This document shows, piece after piece, positions 26,735 through 35,366 of a stretch of DNA of 51,910 bases (position 1 is the stretch's first letter; every line of letters begins with the position of its first letter). Source of the stretch: Prosthecobacter sp. (GTDB lineage: Bacteria; Verrucomicrobiota; Verrucomicrobiia; Verrucomicrobiales; Verrucomicrobiaceae). The notes below the pieces were generated by a model. That model was given only the letters and a program-made list of their open reading frames with translations. It made no database searches and was not told where the DNA came from. The stretch is from the NCBI RefSeq assembly GCF_014879935.1, contig NZ_JACSRD010000208.1, positions 1-51,910 of the forward strand. Reading direction: 5' to 3'. The translations under genes were made by a program, and so were the position numbers.

Positions 26735-27595
26735 TCAGACAGTGTCCATGAAGTTTTTTTCGACCCGGTTGAAGACGAGTACGCCGAGCAAAAGAGCAAG
26801 GGCCGTGACGCACCCCGAATACACCAGAAGGGGCCAGGAGAAGAATCCCTGGCCTAAATAGATGGCCCGGAAGGACTCGATGATGCCAGTCATGGGATTG
26901 CAGGAAAGCCAGAAGCGATACTTCTCCGGCACTGACGAAAGCGGGTAGACCACAGGGGTGGCATACATGGCCAGCTGCACTCCAAAGGCGACTAGAAAAG
27001 CCAGGTCACGATACTTCGTGGTCAGCGATGATATGATGATCCCAAAGCCAAGCCCGAGCCCCCCAAGCATGAGTATCAAGGCTGGCGTTCCAACGATGAT
27101 GCCCGTCACATCAGGATGAAGCACTATGCCTTTCGAAAGGAACCAAAGCAGCGCCACTCCCAAGGTGGCAAACTGGATCACAAACTGAATCAAGGTCGAA
27201 ATAACAACCGAAAGCGGCATTATCAGACGGGGAAAGTACACCTTGCCAAACAGGCTCGCGTTGTCTTTGAAAGTCGTCGAGGTTTTCGTCAGGCAGGTTG
27301 CGAAGTAGTTCCACGGAGTGGTTCCCGCCAGGTAAAACAACAAGGGCGGGAGTCCGTCGGTAGAAATCTTCGCCACACCACTGAAAATGATCGTAAAAGT
27401 TGCCGTGGTGAGCAAGGGCTGGATGAAAAACCAAATCGGACCGAGGATGGTCTGTTTATATACGGCAACAAAATCCCTCCAGACAAACATGCGTAAAAGG
27501 TCGCGATAATGCCACAAGTCACGGAGGTGTAACTGAAACCAGCCTGAAGTGGGCCGGATCACTAGATCCCATTCTTTTTCATCTTTCGAAGTCAT
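26735..27595 (-). CDS. wzm: ABC transporter permease for O-antigen/capsule export
   Basis: A 286-residue ABC-2 type permease. The cytoplasmic N-terminus contains the characteristic WDLVIRPTSGWFQLHLRDLWHYRDLL, then FVWRDFVAVYKQTILGPIWFFIQPLL leads into the six hydrophobic segments of the family. It forms the inner-membrane pore with the Wzt-type ATPase encoded just downstream and exports the completed polysaccharide from the cytoplasm to the periplasm. The ATG at 27595 fits the family start; another ATG at 27613 is possible. It is the first gene of the 25-kb minus-strand cluster, preceded by a regulator gene and a palindrome. Confidence 0.93.
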   Translation of the reverse strand: MTSKDEKEWDLVIRPTSGWFQLHLRDLWHYRDLLRMFVWRDFVAVYKQTILGPIWFFIQPLLTTATFTIIFSGVAKISTDGLPPLLFYLAGTTPWNYFATCLTKTSTTFKDNASLFGKVYFPRLIMPLSVVISTLIQFVIQFATLGVALLWFLSKGIVLHPDVTGIIVGTPALILMLGGLGLGFGIIISSLTTKYRDLAFLVAFGVQLAMYATPVVYPLSSVPEKYRFWLSCNPMTGIIESFRAIYLGQGFFSWPLLVYSGCVTALALLLGVLVFNRVEKNFMDTV

Positions 27596-27658
27596 TGATA
27601 CAGCTTGGAACATGCCGAGAGACGATAAACAATCAGCGCGAATTCACGCTGCCGCCCT

Positions 27659-27673
27659 CGGTTCCGTGAACCG
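27659..27673. promoter_or_regulatory. Palindrome upstream of the permease gene, possible operator
   Basis: The sequence cggttc-cgt-gaaccg is a perfect inverted repeat with 6-base arms and a 3-base spacer. It lies in the 145-base gap between the stop of the GbsR-like regulator and the start of the export permease. No T tract follows on either strand, so an intrinsic terminator is unlikely. It may be a protein-binding site controlling the polysaccharide operon. Confidence 0.35.
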
Positions 27674-27740
27674 TTAACGAGGTGGAAAAACATGAATGGA
27701 TGCGCACGCGAGAGATGGTGCGATGTGATTGACGCGCGAA

Positions 27741-28295
27741 CTATACGAGATTCTCCAAACCAGTGCTGGAGAACAAGGCATTGACCTTTTGGTGCACGCC
27801 GCGCGCTAGGCGCAGCCGGCGGCTAATTTCCTTGTGCCGGGCGCTGATGGCGACGGATTCCAGTTCCATCTGCTGCGCCGTGGGGGCGGCCCCCAGCGCC
27901 CGCTCAATCTGGGTACCGGCGACACGCAGCTTTTTACGCAGCCTAGGAAGCAAGCCGTTTTTCAAAATCACACCAAAGCGAAGCTCTGCTTCATAAAAGT
28001 CCCGCCTGCCCTCGGTGTCCTCCACCTTGTGCACGGCCTGCCAGGCGGCGAGCTGACGCACGGTGATGCTGGCACTAGCCTTGCTGATGCGGAGCTTATG
28101 GGCGATTTGGTCTAGACAGAGCGGCTCTGGGCTAAGGTACAACAAAGCAAACAAACGACCAATCAATCGTCCAAACCCGAAAGCACGAGTCGTGTTCCCG
28201 CCTGCCTCAATGAACCGGGTCAATTCGCGATCCCACACGACCGAAGATTCAGCGGTCGCTGAGAATACTGTGTTGGAAGCCGGAGCGGAGGGCAT
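27741..28295 (-). CDS. GbsR/MarR-type transcriptional regulator
   Basis: A 184-residue DNA-binding protein. Residues about 45-100 form a winged helix-turn-helix: LDQIAHKLRISKASASITVRQLAAWQAVHKV, then EDTEGRRDFYEAE as the wing. FGFGRLIGRLFALLYLSPEPLC just before it is characteristic of GbsR-type members of the MarR superfamily. The C-terminal helices are basic and likely dimerise. It lies directly upstream of the export permease and in the same direction, so it may control the cluster. Palindromes sit in front of both this gene and the permease gene. The ligand is unknown. Confidence 0.82.
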   Translation of the reverse strand: MPSAPASNTVFSATAESSVVWDRELTRFIEAGGNTTRAFGFGRLIGRLFALLYLSPEPLCLDQIAHKLRISKASASITVRQLAAWQAVHKVEDTEGRRDFYEAELRFGVILKNGLLPRLRKKLRVAGTQIERALGAAPTAQQMELESVAISARHKEISRRLRLARGVHQKVNALFSSTGLENLV

Positions 28296-28296
28296 T

Positions 28297-28314
28297 GTTT
28301 AGAGAAACCTAAAC
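28297..28314. promoter_or_regulatory. Inverted repeat at the regulator gene start, possible operator
   Basis: gtttag-agaaac-ctaaac is a perfect inverted repeat (6-base arms, 6-base spacer) located just two bases upstream of the ATG of the GbsR-like regulator. A second repeat, agcgt-N9-acgct, lies at 28321-28339. The position suggests autoregulation by blocking transcription or translation initiation. This is inferred from symmetry and location only. Confidence 0.4.
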
Positions 28315-28405
28315 GCCGTTAGCGTGGTTCACCTACGCTGTAAAGCAGCGATTATGCCTGATTTACATCTATTTGATGAGACACGGAATCGCCACACGAC
28401 GTCCG

Positions 28406-29644
28406 TCATGCAACACCCAGTCTTTGTTTGGCGTTCGAAAGCGCCATTGGCGCATCTCCCCGCATTTCATCCAAGGCGTTGCCCAGGCGTTTAACCACAG
28501 ATGGCCACGTAAACCGCTCCAATCCGCGCTCTCGAGCAGCGGCACCAAAAGCTGCGTTTTTGGCTGGATCCGACAGAAGTTCATGCAGAGCCTCCGCCAA
28601 TGCGTCCTCATCACCGGCTTTGACGTGCAGTCCCGACACCCCCGGAACGACTTTCTCTGCCACCCCCCAATCTCCGGTTATCACCGGCGCCAGGCCATAG
28701 AGCATGGCTTCCGATACGGAGATGCCAAAAGGCTCGTAAAACGAGGGAAGCACAAACACTGAACAACGACGATAAAGCTCGGTGATGATCGCAGCCTCCT
28801 CAGGCACTTCTTTTCGCATGAAGCCATGCCAACGCACGCCATCCAGAGGCAGACCTGGCGGAGGTTCACCGCGTGCCCCCAACACGTGCAATACTGAATT
28901 CGGCAGGAGACGACGGACGCGTTGGAACGCAGGAAGGAGCACATGCCCGCCCTTGCGCTCAAACTCCACAGCCACGAAAAGCACCTCCTGTGAACCATAG
29001 TCTTTGCCAGAATCGACTTCCGGCAAGTCGTCAAGGTTGGCTCCATGGCTGATATTCACGATCCTCCTTCGGTCAACACCGATATCTTTTTCAAAGGATT
29101 CGGCGAGATAATCGCCCATGACGAAAACCCGGTCCATCCGGCTGGCCACCCTGCGTTCATAATTCAACGCCTCCTGCGCACGACGCTCGTCAAATCCGCG
29201 GGCACCGTAAGGACTCCGAAGGCGCATGGCAATGTTTCCATCGTGATAAGAGGCTAGATACCCGCCTTCCTGCAAGAGTTGGGAGCCATCAAACATAGCA
29301 CCGATCTGCAGCAAGGTGCCAATCCGGCGATCACGCGGCAGCTTGTTACGCAGGATCCGGGTGAGCTGGCTTCGATAACGGGGGCTCAGATAGTAGCGCA
29401 TCCTCCACAGCGACTTCTCTCGGTGATAACTCATCGCCAGATAAAGCCATTTTCTCCATCCATCGAGTTCGCATCCTTCGGCACCCAGCAACAATCCCTG
29501 CCGCTCACACTCCTTGAAAAAGTAGTAGCTGATACCGGAAAAACTGCGCCGATCGAAAGGGTCGCGGCCCACCAGTCCACTGCCAATGAGACCATAGAAG
29601 GCGGATGGATGAGTGGAGGCCGGAATTGCGGATTCATGCAGCAT
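28406..29644 (-). CDS. GT4-family glycosyltransferase
   Basis: A 412-residue GT-B enzyme. The C-terminal domain shows VLFVAVEFERKGGHVLLPAF and the E-x7-E motif in PSFYEPFGISVSEAMLYGLAPV. The N-terminal domain includes GLIGSGLVGRDPFDRRSFSGISYYF and a later SHGANLDDLPE switch into the second domain. I take the ATG at 29644; a TTG at 29677 would extend it by 11 residues. It lies upstream of, and on the same strand as, the GbsR-like regulator (110-base gap), and is divergent from the membrane protein starting at 29780. The sugar is unknown. Confidence 0.84.
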   Translation of the reverse strand: MLHESAIPASTHPSAFYGLIGSGLVGRDPFDRRSFSGISYYFFKECERQGLLLGAEGCELDGWRKWLYLAMSYHREKSLWRMRYYLSPRYRSQLTRILRNKLPRDRRIGTLLQIGAMFDGSQLLQEGGYLASYHDGNIAMRLRSPYGARGFDERRAQEALNYERRVASRMDRVFVMGDYLAESFEKDIGVDRRRIVNISHGANLDDLPEVDSGKDYGSQEVLFVAVEFERKGGHVLLPAFQRVRRLLPNSVLHVLGARGEPPPGLPLDGVRWHGFMRKEVPEEAAIITELYRRCSVFVLPSFYEPFGISVSEAMLYGLAPVITGDWGVAEKVVPGVSGLHVKAGDEDALAEALHELLSDPAKNAAFGAAARERGLERFTWPSVVKRLGNALDEMRGDAPMALSNAKQRLGVA

Positions 29645-29779
29645 TGCTGGAGTTAGCGTCTCGGGAAAACTCCGCAATGCCCAAAAACAGAGATTGCGAG
29701 CCCGCTGGATGTGCCGGCAGGTTGCGAAAGTTGCTTTACAGAAAGCTCCAGTGGATGTTGAAGCCTTTACCCTTCAATC

Positions 29780-31378
29780 ATGCCATCCCCTCTCGCGCCA
29801 CCCTCGTCACTTGCCAGAACACGACCAGTCTGGATCATGTTCGTGATCGCCGTAGGGCTCTTGGGCGGGTTTTCTTTCCACGCGGGAGGTTTTCAGTCTG
29901 ATCTCGGTGGCGATCCAGATGAAGCCGCGCATGCTGTCACGTCGCTGATGGTGCGTGACTACCTATCGGACAGCGTTGGTCAGTCGCCGATGAAGTTCGC
30001 CAGGGCGTACTATGAAGACTTCCCTCGAGTGGCCCTTGGCCATTATCCTCCACTCTATTATTGCATAGCGGGCCCGCTGCTGCTCCTCAGGCCCTCAACT
30101 GACATGCTAATCGCCCTGCAAGTGGTCACCATGGCTGCTTTGGCGACGATAACCTTCATTCTTGGCAGGCACTTCTTGCCTTCTGCGCTTGCAGCGACGG
30201 CCAGCATTGGTGTGTGTTTGTTGCCAGTGGCGCTCAAACTGACCCTCCACGTGATGGCGGATGTGCTTCTCGCCCTGACCTGCCTGTGGGCAGTCACGCT
30301 GTGGGCCGACTATCTTCGTGCTCCCTCGCTTCGAAAAGCGCTGACCTGGGGGTGTGTTGCGGCAGCCGCCATATTGACCAAGGGGTCTGGAATTGGCTTG
30401 TGCCTGGTCCCTCCCCTGGGCACCCTCCTGGCGGGTCGGTGGTGTCTGATGATGACGAGATCATGGTGGTGCTCCGCAGTTCCGGTGGCTGTCCTGGCTG
30501 GCCCTTGGATGTTGTACTCGACCAAGATCTCCAAAGAGGGCATGACAAAGCTGACACCGTGGCAGTATTTGCTGGAGGCCTTGCCGTTTCATGCGAAGGC
30601 CATGCCAGCGGTGTTCGGCTGGCCACTCACACTGCTGGCGGTGGTTGCCGTTTGCCTTGGCGTGCGAACCTGGAGGAAGAACGGGAAAATGCAGCCAGAT
30701 TGTGCGTCGCTGATCTCCATGACCGTTGGAATGTCCGCTGTTCTGTTGCTTGTACCTGTTGGTCTCACCTTCCGCTACATGCTCACGTTGGCGCCTGCGA
30801 TTTTACTCGGAGGTGCGGCAGTGCTGGCGGCGGCTCCATGGTCCCAGAAAGGAAGACTTGGCATGCTGGCTTCTGCTGCTTTGCTGCTGATACTCAGCCT
30901 AGCTCCCCTCCAATCTTCAGACGTTCCTCCAAGAAAAGCTGTACATGGATTTGAAGCCGCTGCGCTGAAGACGGGAATTCCGGGCATTGGCGGACACCAG
31001 CAAAAATGGCTGGTGGCGTCGGATCCTCGGGGCGAAGGCGCAATCATCGCGGCTGCGGCATTTGCATGTCCCCAACGCTCCCCTTCCCTGTTGCGGGTCT
31101 ATCGGGGGAGCAAAGAACTGGCCAGAAGCGACTGGATGGGCAGGGATTACCAGCTCTTGCATGCCTCGGAGGCGAGTTTGCTCAAGCATCTGGACGAACT
31201 TCAGGTGACCCGCATTTTCCTGGACCTTTCCCTGCCAGAATCCAGCCGCGCCGATCATGAAAACCGACTTCAAGCCGCGCTGGAATCCGCTCCAGCACTT
31301 TGGCAGGTCGAACTAGAGCAATCAATCACCCGCGAACCTTGGCACAAAGGACGCCTGCTGGTCTATCGGCGCATGTGA
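29780..31378 (+). CDS. GT39-like membrane glycosyltransferase
   Basis: A 532-residue polytopic protein with about ten hydrophobic helices and a soluble C-terminus of about 150 residues. After the first helix comes LGGDPDEAAHAVTSLMVRDYL, the acidic Asp-x-Asp-Glu loop of GT39/ArnT/PMT-family GT-C enzymes, and HYPPLYYCIAGPLLLL is another typical loop feature. Such enzymes take a sugar from a polyprenyl-phosphate carrier on the outer face of the membrane. It heads the plus-strand operon, with 102 bases between its assigned start and the divergent GT4 gene's start region. The acceptor cannot be determined. Confidence 0.75.
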   Translation: MPSPLAPPSSLARTRPVWIMFVIAVGLLGGFSFHAGGFQSDLGGDPDEAAHAVTSLMVRDYLSDSVGQSPMKFARAYYEDFPRVALGHYPPLYYCIAGPLLLLRPSTDMLIALQVVTMAALATITFILGRHFLPSALAATASIGVCLLPVALKLTLHVMADVLLALTCLWAVTLWADYLRAPSLRKALTWGCVAAAAILTKGSGIGLCLVPPLGTLLAGRWCLMMTRSWWCSAVPVAVLAGPWMLYSTKISKEGMTKLTPWQYLLEALPFHAKAMPAVFGWPLTLLAVVAVCLGVRTWRKNGKMQPDCASLISMTVGMSAVLLLVPVGLTFRYMLTLAPAILLGGAAVLAAAPWSQKGRLGMLASAALLLILSLAPLQSSDVPPRKAVHGFEAAALKTGIPGIGGHQQKWLVASDPRGEGAIIAAAAFACPQRSPSLLRVYRGSKELARSDWMGRDYQLLHASEASLLKHLDELQVTRIFLDLSLPESSRADHENRLQAALESAPALWQVELEQSITREPWHKGRLLVYRRM

Positions 31379-31452
31379 TTCGTTGTTTGCCACCGTTGGT
31401 TGCGTCAAAATCCTCTCTGCCTCACGCCACCGGCCATCTGAATCTACTGCCG

Positions 31453-32355
31453 ATGAACACGCCTCTACTCTTTCTGATTCATCGGCGGCCTGAGCTGACC
31501 CGGCAGGTCTTTGCAGCGGTCCGGCAGGCCCGTCCTGCGACCTTGTTGATAGCCGCAGACGGCCCGATGGATGATCCGAAATGTCGCGAAACTCGAGAAG
31601 TGGTCTTGAGCCAGATCGACTGGCCGTGTCGGGTGGAGAAGCGGCTGCTCGTAGTCAATACTGGGTGCAAGACGGCAGTTTCCTCCGCCCTCGACTGGGC
31701 CTTTGAATTGTGCGAGAGGCTGATCATTCTGGAGGACGACTGCCTCCCGCACGCTTCGTTCTTTCCCTTTTGCGATGAACTCCTTGACCGGTATCAGGAG
31801 GTGTCTGACGTCATGCAAATCTGCGGAAGCAATCTCACCCGCACGGCTCCAGATCAATCCAGCTATCTTTTTTCGCGATTCGGTCCGATCTGGGGCTGGG
31901 CCACGTGGCGACGGGCATGGCGGGCCTACGATGTGAAAATGGAAGCCTGGCCATCGGTCCGGAAGACAAGACAGATGGATATTTGGTGTCCTGAACCCTT
32001 CGAAGCCGCCTGGAGACGCGAAGTTTTTGACTCTGTTTACCACGGAGCAGTGGACACTTGGGACTACCAATGGGCCTTCGCGAAGCTCCGCTGTGGAGGC
32101 CTGAACATTGTCCCTGCCGTCAATTTGGTCTCGAACATCGGCTTTGGACCTTACGCCACTCACACTCACGATCCTGCCGACGCTCGTGCTGCCATGCAAA
32201 CCCAGGATATAGGCGCACCGCTGGTTCATCCACCGGCCGTGGAGCCGTGGTTGGAAGGCGATCGTGCGTATCTGACGGAAGTTGTCGGACTGCCACGAAG
32301 CGCTTGGTCCTTAAAAAGCCTCCGGCGCAGGCTGCGATCTCTTTTTCGCCGATGA
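31453..32355 (+). CDS. GT2-like glycosyltransferase of the HlpA-like family
   Basis: A 300-residue GT-A-like protein. It starts MNTPLLFLIHRRPELTRQVF and has LLIAADGPMDDPKCRETREVV, LIILEDDCLPHASFF (acidic cluster at 94-96) and FGPIWGWATWRRAWRAYD at about 140-157. This set is typical of a sugar-transferase family often annotated as hemolytic protein HlpA-like. The ATG at 31453 begins the domain; upstream in-frame starts reach back into the previous gene. Its TGA overlaps the next ATG by four bases (ATGA at 32352-32355). It is expected to be cytoplasmic. Confidence 0.8.
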   Translation: MNTPLLFLIHRRPELTRQVFAAVRQARPATLLIAADGPMDDPKCRETREVVLSQIDWPCRVEKRLLVVNTGCKTAVSSALDWAFELCERLIILEDDCLPHASFFPFCDELLDRYQEVSDVMQICGSNLTRTAPDQSSYLFSRFGPIWGWATWRRAWRAYDVKMEAWPSVRKTRQMDIWCPEPFEAAWRREVFDSVYHGAVDTWDYQWAFAKLRCGGLNIVPAVNLVSNIGFGPYATHTHDPADARAAMQTQDIGAPLVHPPAVEPWLEGDRAYLTEVVGLPRSAWSLKSLRRRLRSLFRR

Positions 32356-33494
32356 AGCGGGTCTGTTTCATTTCCACAGTGCATCACAATGTCGGCGACG
32401 ACTTTGTTCGTGAAGGCATTCTTTGCCTGCTCAAGTCGCTTCTCGGCGAAGTCGAATCCCGCGTCGTGCACAAACACTTCCCCGCCACCACTCGTGGGGA
32501 GTTTTGGAGAATCCTCGATCAAAGGACCCGACATGTCCCTGATTGGCTGCGTTGGCGCTCCCGCCTGTCCGATGTGGCGGATTTCATGCCAGTTGAAGCC
32601 GCCACCGATGCTGTGTTGAGCAGCGACCTCGTCATCCAGGCAGGCACACCGGTTTATTGGAAGAACGACTGGTCCTCATGCGCCCGGACCGAGTGGTTCG
32701 AACCGCTGATCAGGCGCCGCTGGAAGAAGCATCCTAGACACGTTCCACTCCTGAATCTGGGAGCTGGCTCCTGCCAATCTTGGGGAAGTGATGGTTCCGA
32801 GATCATCGCGGATGCCAGGTGCCGCAAGTTCATTCAAGAGTTCACATCCTGGAGCGCGCTGACGACGGTGCGGGATGAACTGGCCAGGCGCATCCTGCAC
32901 GAGTGCGGCCACGACGTGCCCATGCTGCCTTGTCCATCGATATTAGCCCCTGAATCCGTTGGAGTTGAGCCAGGTGGCGGAGATTTCGTGGCATTGAACT
33001 ACATGCCATACGGAGGACATTACGATCTGAACCGCGGAGGGCCCCATGCAAAGACGAAATGGGAGCAACAGTTTTGTTCCTCAGTAAAAGAACTGGCTCG
33101 CAATCATCCCTGCCTGGTTGTCTGCCACGACAAGGAGGAGGTCGCCGAAGCCGCTCGGCTTTTTCCAGAGATCCCACGCTTTTACAGCGAAGATTGGCGG
33201 GAGTACCTGCACACCTACTCACGCTGCCGGGCTGCGGTGGTGAATCGCGTGCATGCCGCCGTAGTGTCGGGTGCCATGGGCCGTCAGGCGCTTCTCATCG
33301 GCAATGATTCGCGGTTGCTCACTGCCTCGGAGGTTCCAGGAGTCACCATTCTGCCCGTCAGTGATGCCATGGAAGCACTCCCTCATCGCATGCGAGAACT
33401 GCTTCAGGCGCCCGCCACCGCCGCTCCACTCCAATGGATCGCCGAGATGAAAGGGCGCTACCTCGATCTTTTACGCGCAGTTCTTTTTCCATGA
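32352..33494 (+). CDS. Polysaccharide pyruvyl transferase-like protein
   Basis: A 380-residue protein. KRVCFISTVHHNVGDDFVREGIL at the start, SSDLVIQAGTPVYW in the middle, and YLHTYSRCRAAVVNRVHAAVVSGAMG near the end match the polysaccharide pyruvyltransferase (CsaB/WcaK) fold. There the Arg-x-His block near the end is characteristic. Family members add ketal pyruvate to a sugar, giving a negative charge. The ATG at 32352 forms an ATGA overlap with the previous gene and its own stop overlaps the next start, so the three genes are translationally coupled. Some family members have other activities, so the reaction is inferred. Confidence 0.75.
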   Translation: MKRVCFISTVHHNVGDDFVREGILCLLKSLLGEVESRVVHKHFPATTRGEFWRILDQRTRHVPDWLRWRSRLSDVADFMPVEAATDAVLSSDLVIQAGTPVYWKNDWSSCARTEWFEPLIRRRWKKHPRHVPLLNLGAGSCQSWGSDGSEIIADARCRKFIQEFTSWSALTTVRDELARRILHECGHDVPMLPCPSILAPESVGVEPGGGDFVALNYMPYGGHYDLNRGGPHAKTKWEQQFCSSVKELARNHPCLVVCHDKEEVAEAARLFPEIPRFYSEDWREYLHTYSRCRAAVVNRVHAAVVSGAMGRQALLIGNDSRLLTASEVPGVTILPVSDAMEALPHRMRELLQAPATAAPLQWIAEMKGRYLDLLRAVLFP

Positions 33495-34627
33495 GCGCCT
33501 GGCTCCGAACTTGTCTCTACCGCATCACGGTGGGACTCCTCCGTCTCATTCCACGTTTTCGGAAGACGCATTACCGGCTTGTGATCATCAAGCTCGACCG
33601 GCTTGGCGACGCCGTTCTGTCACTCGGTGCCGTGCGGCTGCTGATCCGGGAATGTGGAAGCTCTTCGAGCCTGCTTGTGGTGTCCCCCATCGCAGAACCT
33701 TTGTTCCGCCAGGAATTTCCAGGGGTGGCGTTGCTGGTGATGCCTCCCTTTTGCAGCCGCTTCTGGCCGGATTTTGTGATGGCCATGACGCGTCATGCCG
33801 CACGGCTCAGAGCCATCCAGACGGAGCAGCTTGTCATCCTGCGTCATCAAGCCTCGGATTATCTCCATGGCATATCCTCCCTCATGGAGGCCGGCGAGGT
33901 GCATGCATCACTCTGGGAGAAAACGTGGGAGCGAACAGCCCTGAACTATCCTGGACTTCATCCAGTCCCATACCCGGAGCAATCCTGTGACGGCTGCCTT
34001 GAGTTGGAAGCTCACCGGCGGATCGTTCAAAGCGTCCTGTCCCGCCACGTGGAACACCACGAGATTCTCCCGGCGCTCAATGACCGGCCCGATCATCCAA
34101 TGCGCACATTGCTGGTCTGTCCCATGACAGGCAGCGAGATCCGGCAGTATCCTGCCGCAAGCCTCGCCAGGGCGCTACGCTCCTTCATCAAGGCTGAACC
34201 GGAGATGCCCATCACGTTTTGTCTTCCCGCTGGCGCGCCTCTCACTCCGTGGCTGCAGGCGCTGAAGAATGAAGGGATTGAATCGCAGGTGGATTGGCAG
34301 CAGCCGGGGGATTTCCAAGGATTACGTCAGTTGATCAGCCAGGCGAGTCTGGTTCTGGCCCCTGATTCCGCACCTGCGCATCTGGCTGTGGCCATGGACA
34401 AACCTGGAGTCTTTTTGCTCGGTGGTGGACATCACGGCATGTTCGCACCCTGGTGGCGCAGCCGTGCCCAGACTTGGCTGACACATCCCATGGACTGTTT
34501 TCAATGCCGGTGGAACTGCATTCACCCCGAGCCTCGCTGCATCAGCCACATTCCACCCGACGAGGTAGCTTCGGCATTGCTGCAGATCTGCTACGACCTT
34601 CAGATCAGGAGACCGTCTTCGCGGTGA
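33491..34627 (+). CDS. GT9-family (heptosyltransferase-like) glycosyltransferase
   Basis: A 378-residue GT-B protein. HYRLVIIKLDRLGDAVLSLGAVRLL is the N-terminal signature of GT9 enzymes, and LVLAPDSAPAHLAVAMDKPGVFLLGG around 285-312 is the C-terminal ADP-sugar region with Asp-Ser and His. PHPEPRCISHIPPDEV ends the domain. GT9 members add heptose or related sugars in lipopolysaccharide core or outer glycans. The ATG at 33491 overlaps the previous stop (ATGA). The 3' end overlaps the convergent FkbM gene by 23 bases. Confidence 0.85.
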   Translation: MSAWLRTCLYRITVGLLRLIPRFRKTHYRLVIIKLDRLGDAVLSLGAVRLLIRECGSSSSLLVVSPIAEPLFRQEFPGVALLVMPPFCSRFWPDFVMAMTRHAARLRAIQTEQLVILRHQASDYLHGISSLMEAGEVHASLWEKTWERTALNYPGLHPVPYPEQSCDGCLELEAHRRIVQSVLSRHVEHHEILPALNDRPDHPMRTLLVCPMTGSEIRQYPAASLARALRSFIKAEPEMPITFCLPAGAPLTPWLQALKNEGIESQVDWQQPGDFQGLRQLISQASLVLAPDSAPAHLAVAMDKPGVFLLGGGHHGMFAPWWRSRAQTWLTHPMDCFQCRWNCIHPEPRCISHIPPDEVASALLQICYDLQIRRPSSR

Positions 34628-35366
34628 AATAGCAATCCGCGTGCCCGGCATGCGAGGTCAGCACCAATTCAGGCTGGTAATGATTCTCCAGCAGTTTCCG
34701 CACCGCCGGCCGGTTCTCATGGCGCACCTCCACGCAGATCGCCCCCGGCAGATAGCGGACCAGGTCCAGCCCCCTCAGCACCTCCACCTCAAATCCTTCC
34801 ACATCGAGGCTGAGAAGATCGAACTTCGATGGCGCACCGGCTTCATCGAGCACCTCTGTCAATGTGCGGACCGGTGCCTTGATCACCCAGTCGTGCCAGA
34901 TCATCCCCTGCGTCATTTGACCTTGTCTGGCACGATTGAGCTCCATTTCATCCGAGCCCAAGGCCCCTTCGACATGACTCATGAGTCCGGCATGACGAAG
35001 GCGGACGGTGGTTCCAGCGGCTGCTGGACCGCCCAAGGCACAGGCGACTGTGATGCTGCGGCGGCGGAGTTGGCGGCAACGGTCGGCAAGATGTGGAAAA
35101 GGCTCGATGAGCACGCCCTTCCAGCCACGAAAACGCTCCAGGTAATAGGTGTTGCTCTGCCTGAATCCATCATTGGCACCCGCTTCGACAAAAAAGCCGT
35201 TCCTTTGCGGAAGCAATGCAGCCAGTCTCACATCAAGGCCATGCAGTCCCGGCCGCGACAACCAGTCGATTCCGACCGACTCCAGCCAAGGCCTGACGAT
35301 GCCGGCCAGTCTTTCGCGTTTCGTTGCACGCGGCAGGCAGAGGGTTGCATCATCTGCCTTGGTCAT
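34605..35366 (-). CDS. FkbM-family methyltransferase (divergent subgroup)
   Basis: A 253-residue protein. GFFVEAGANDGFRQSNTYYLERF is a motif I variant, with Glu-Ala-Gly-Ala-Asn-Asp replacing Asp-Val-Gly-Ala-Asn, followed by GWKGVLIEPFPHLADRC. FDLLSLDVEGFEVEVLRGLDLV is the family signature. It therefore belongs to a different FkbM subgroup from the other four copies in the window. The ATG at 35366 overlaps the stop of the upstream methyltransferase (ATGA at 35363-35366), so I prefer it to the start at 35462. The substrate is likely a glycan. Confidence 0.82.
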   Translation of the reverse strand: MTKADDATLCLPRATKRERLAGIVRPWLESVGIDWLSRPGLHGLDVRLAALLPQRNGFFVEAGANDGFRQSNTYYLERFRGWKGVLIEPFPHLADRCRQLRRRSITVACALGGPAAAGTTVRLRHAGLMSHVEGALGSDEMELNRARQGQMTQGMIWHDWVIKAPVRTLTEVLDEAGAPSKFDLLSLDVEGFEVEVLRGLDLVRYLPGAICVEVRHENRPAVRKLLENHYQPELVLTSHAGHADCYFTAKTVS

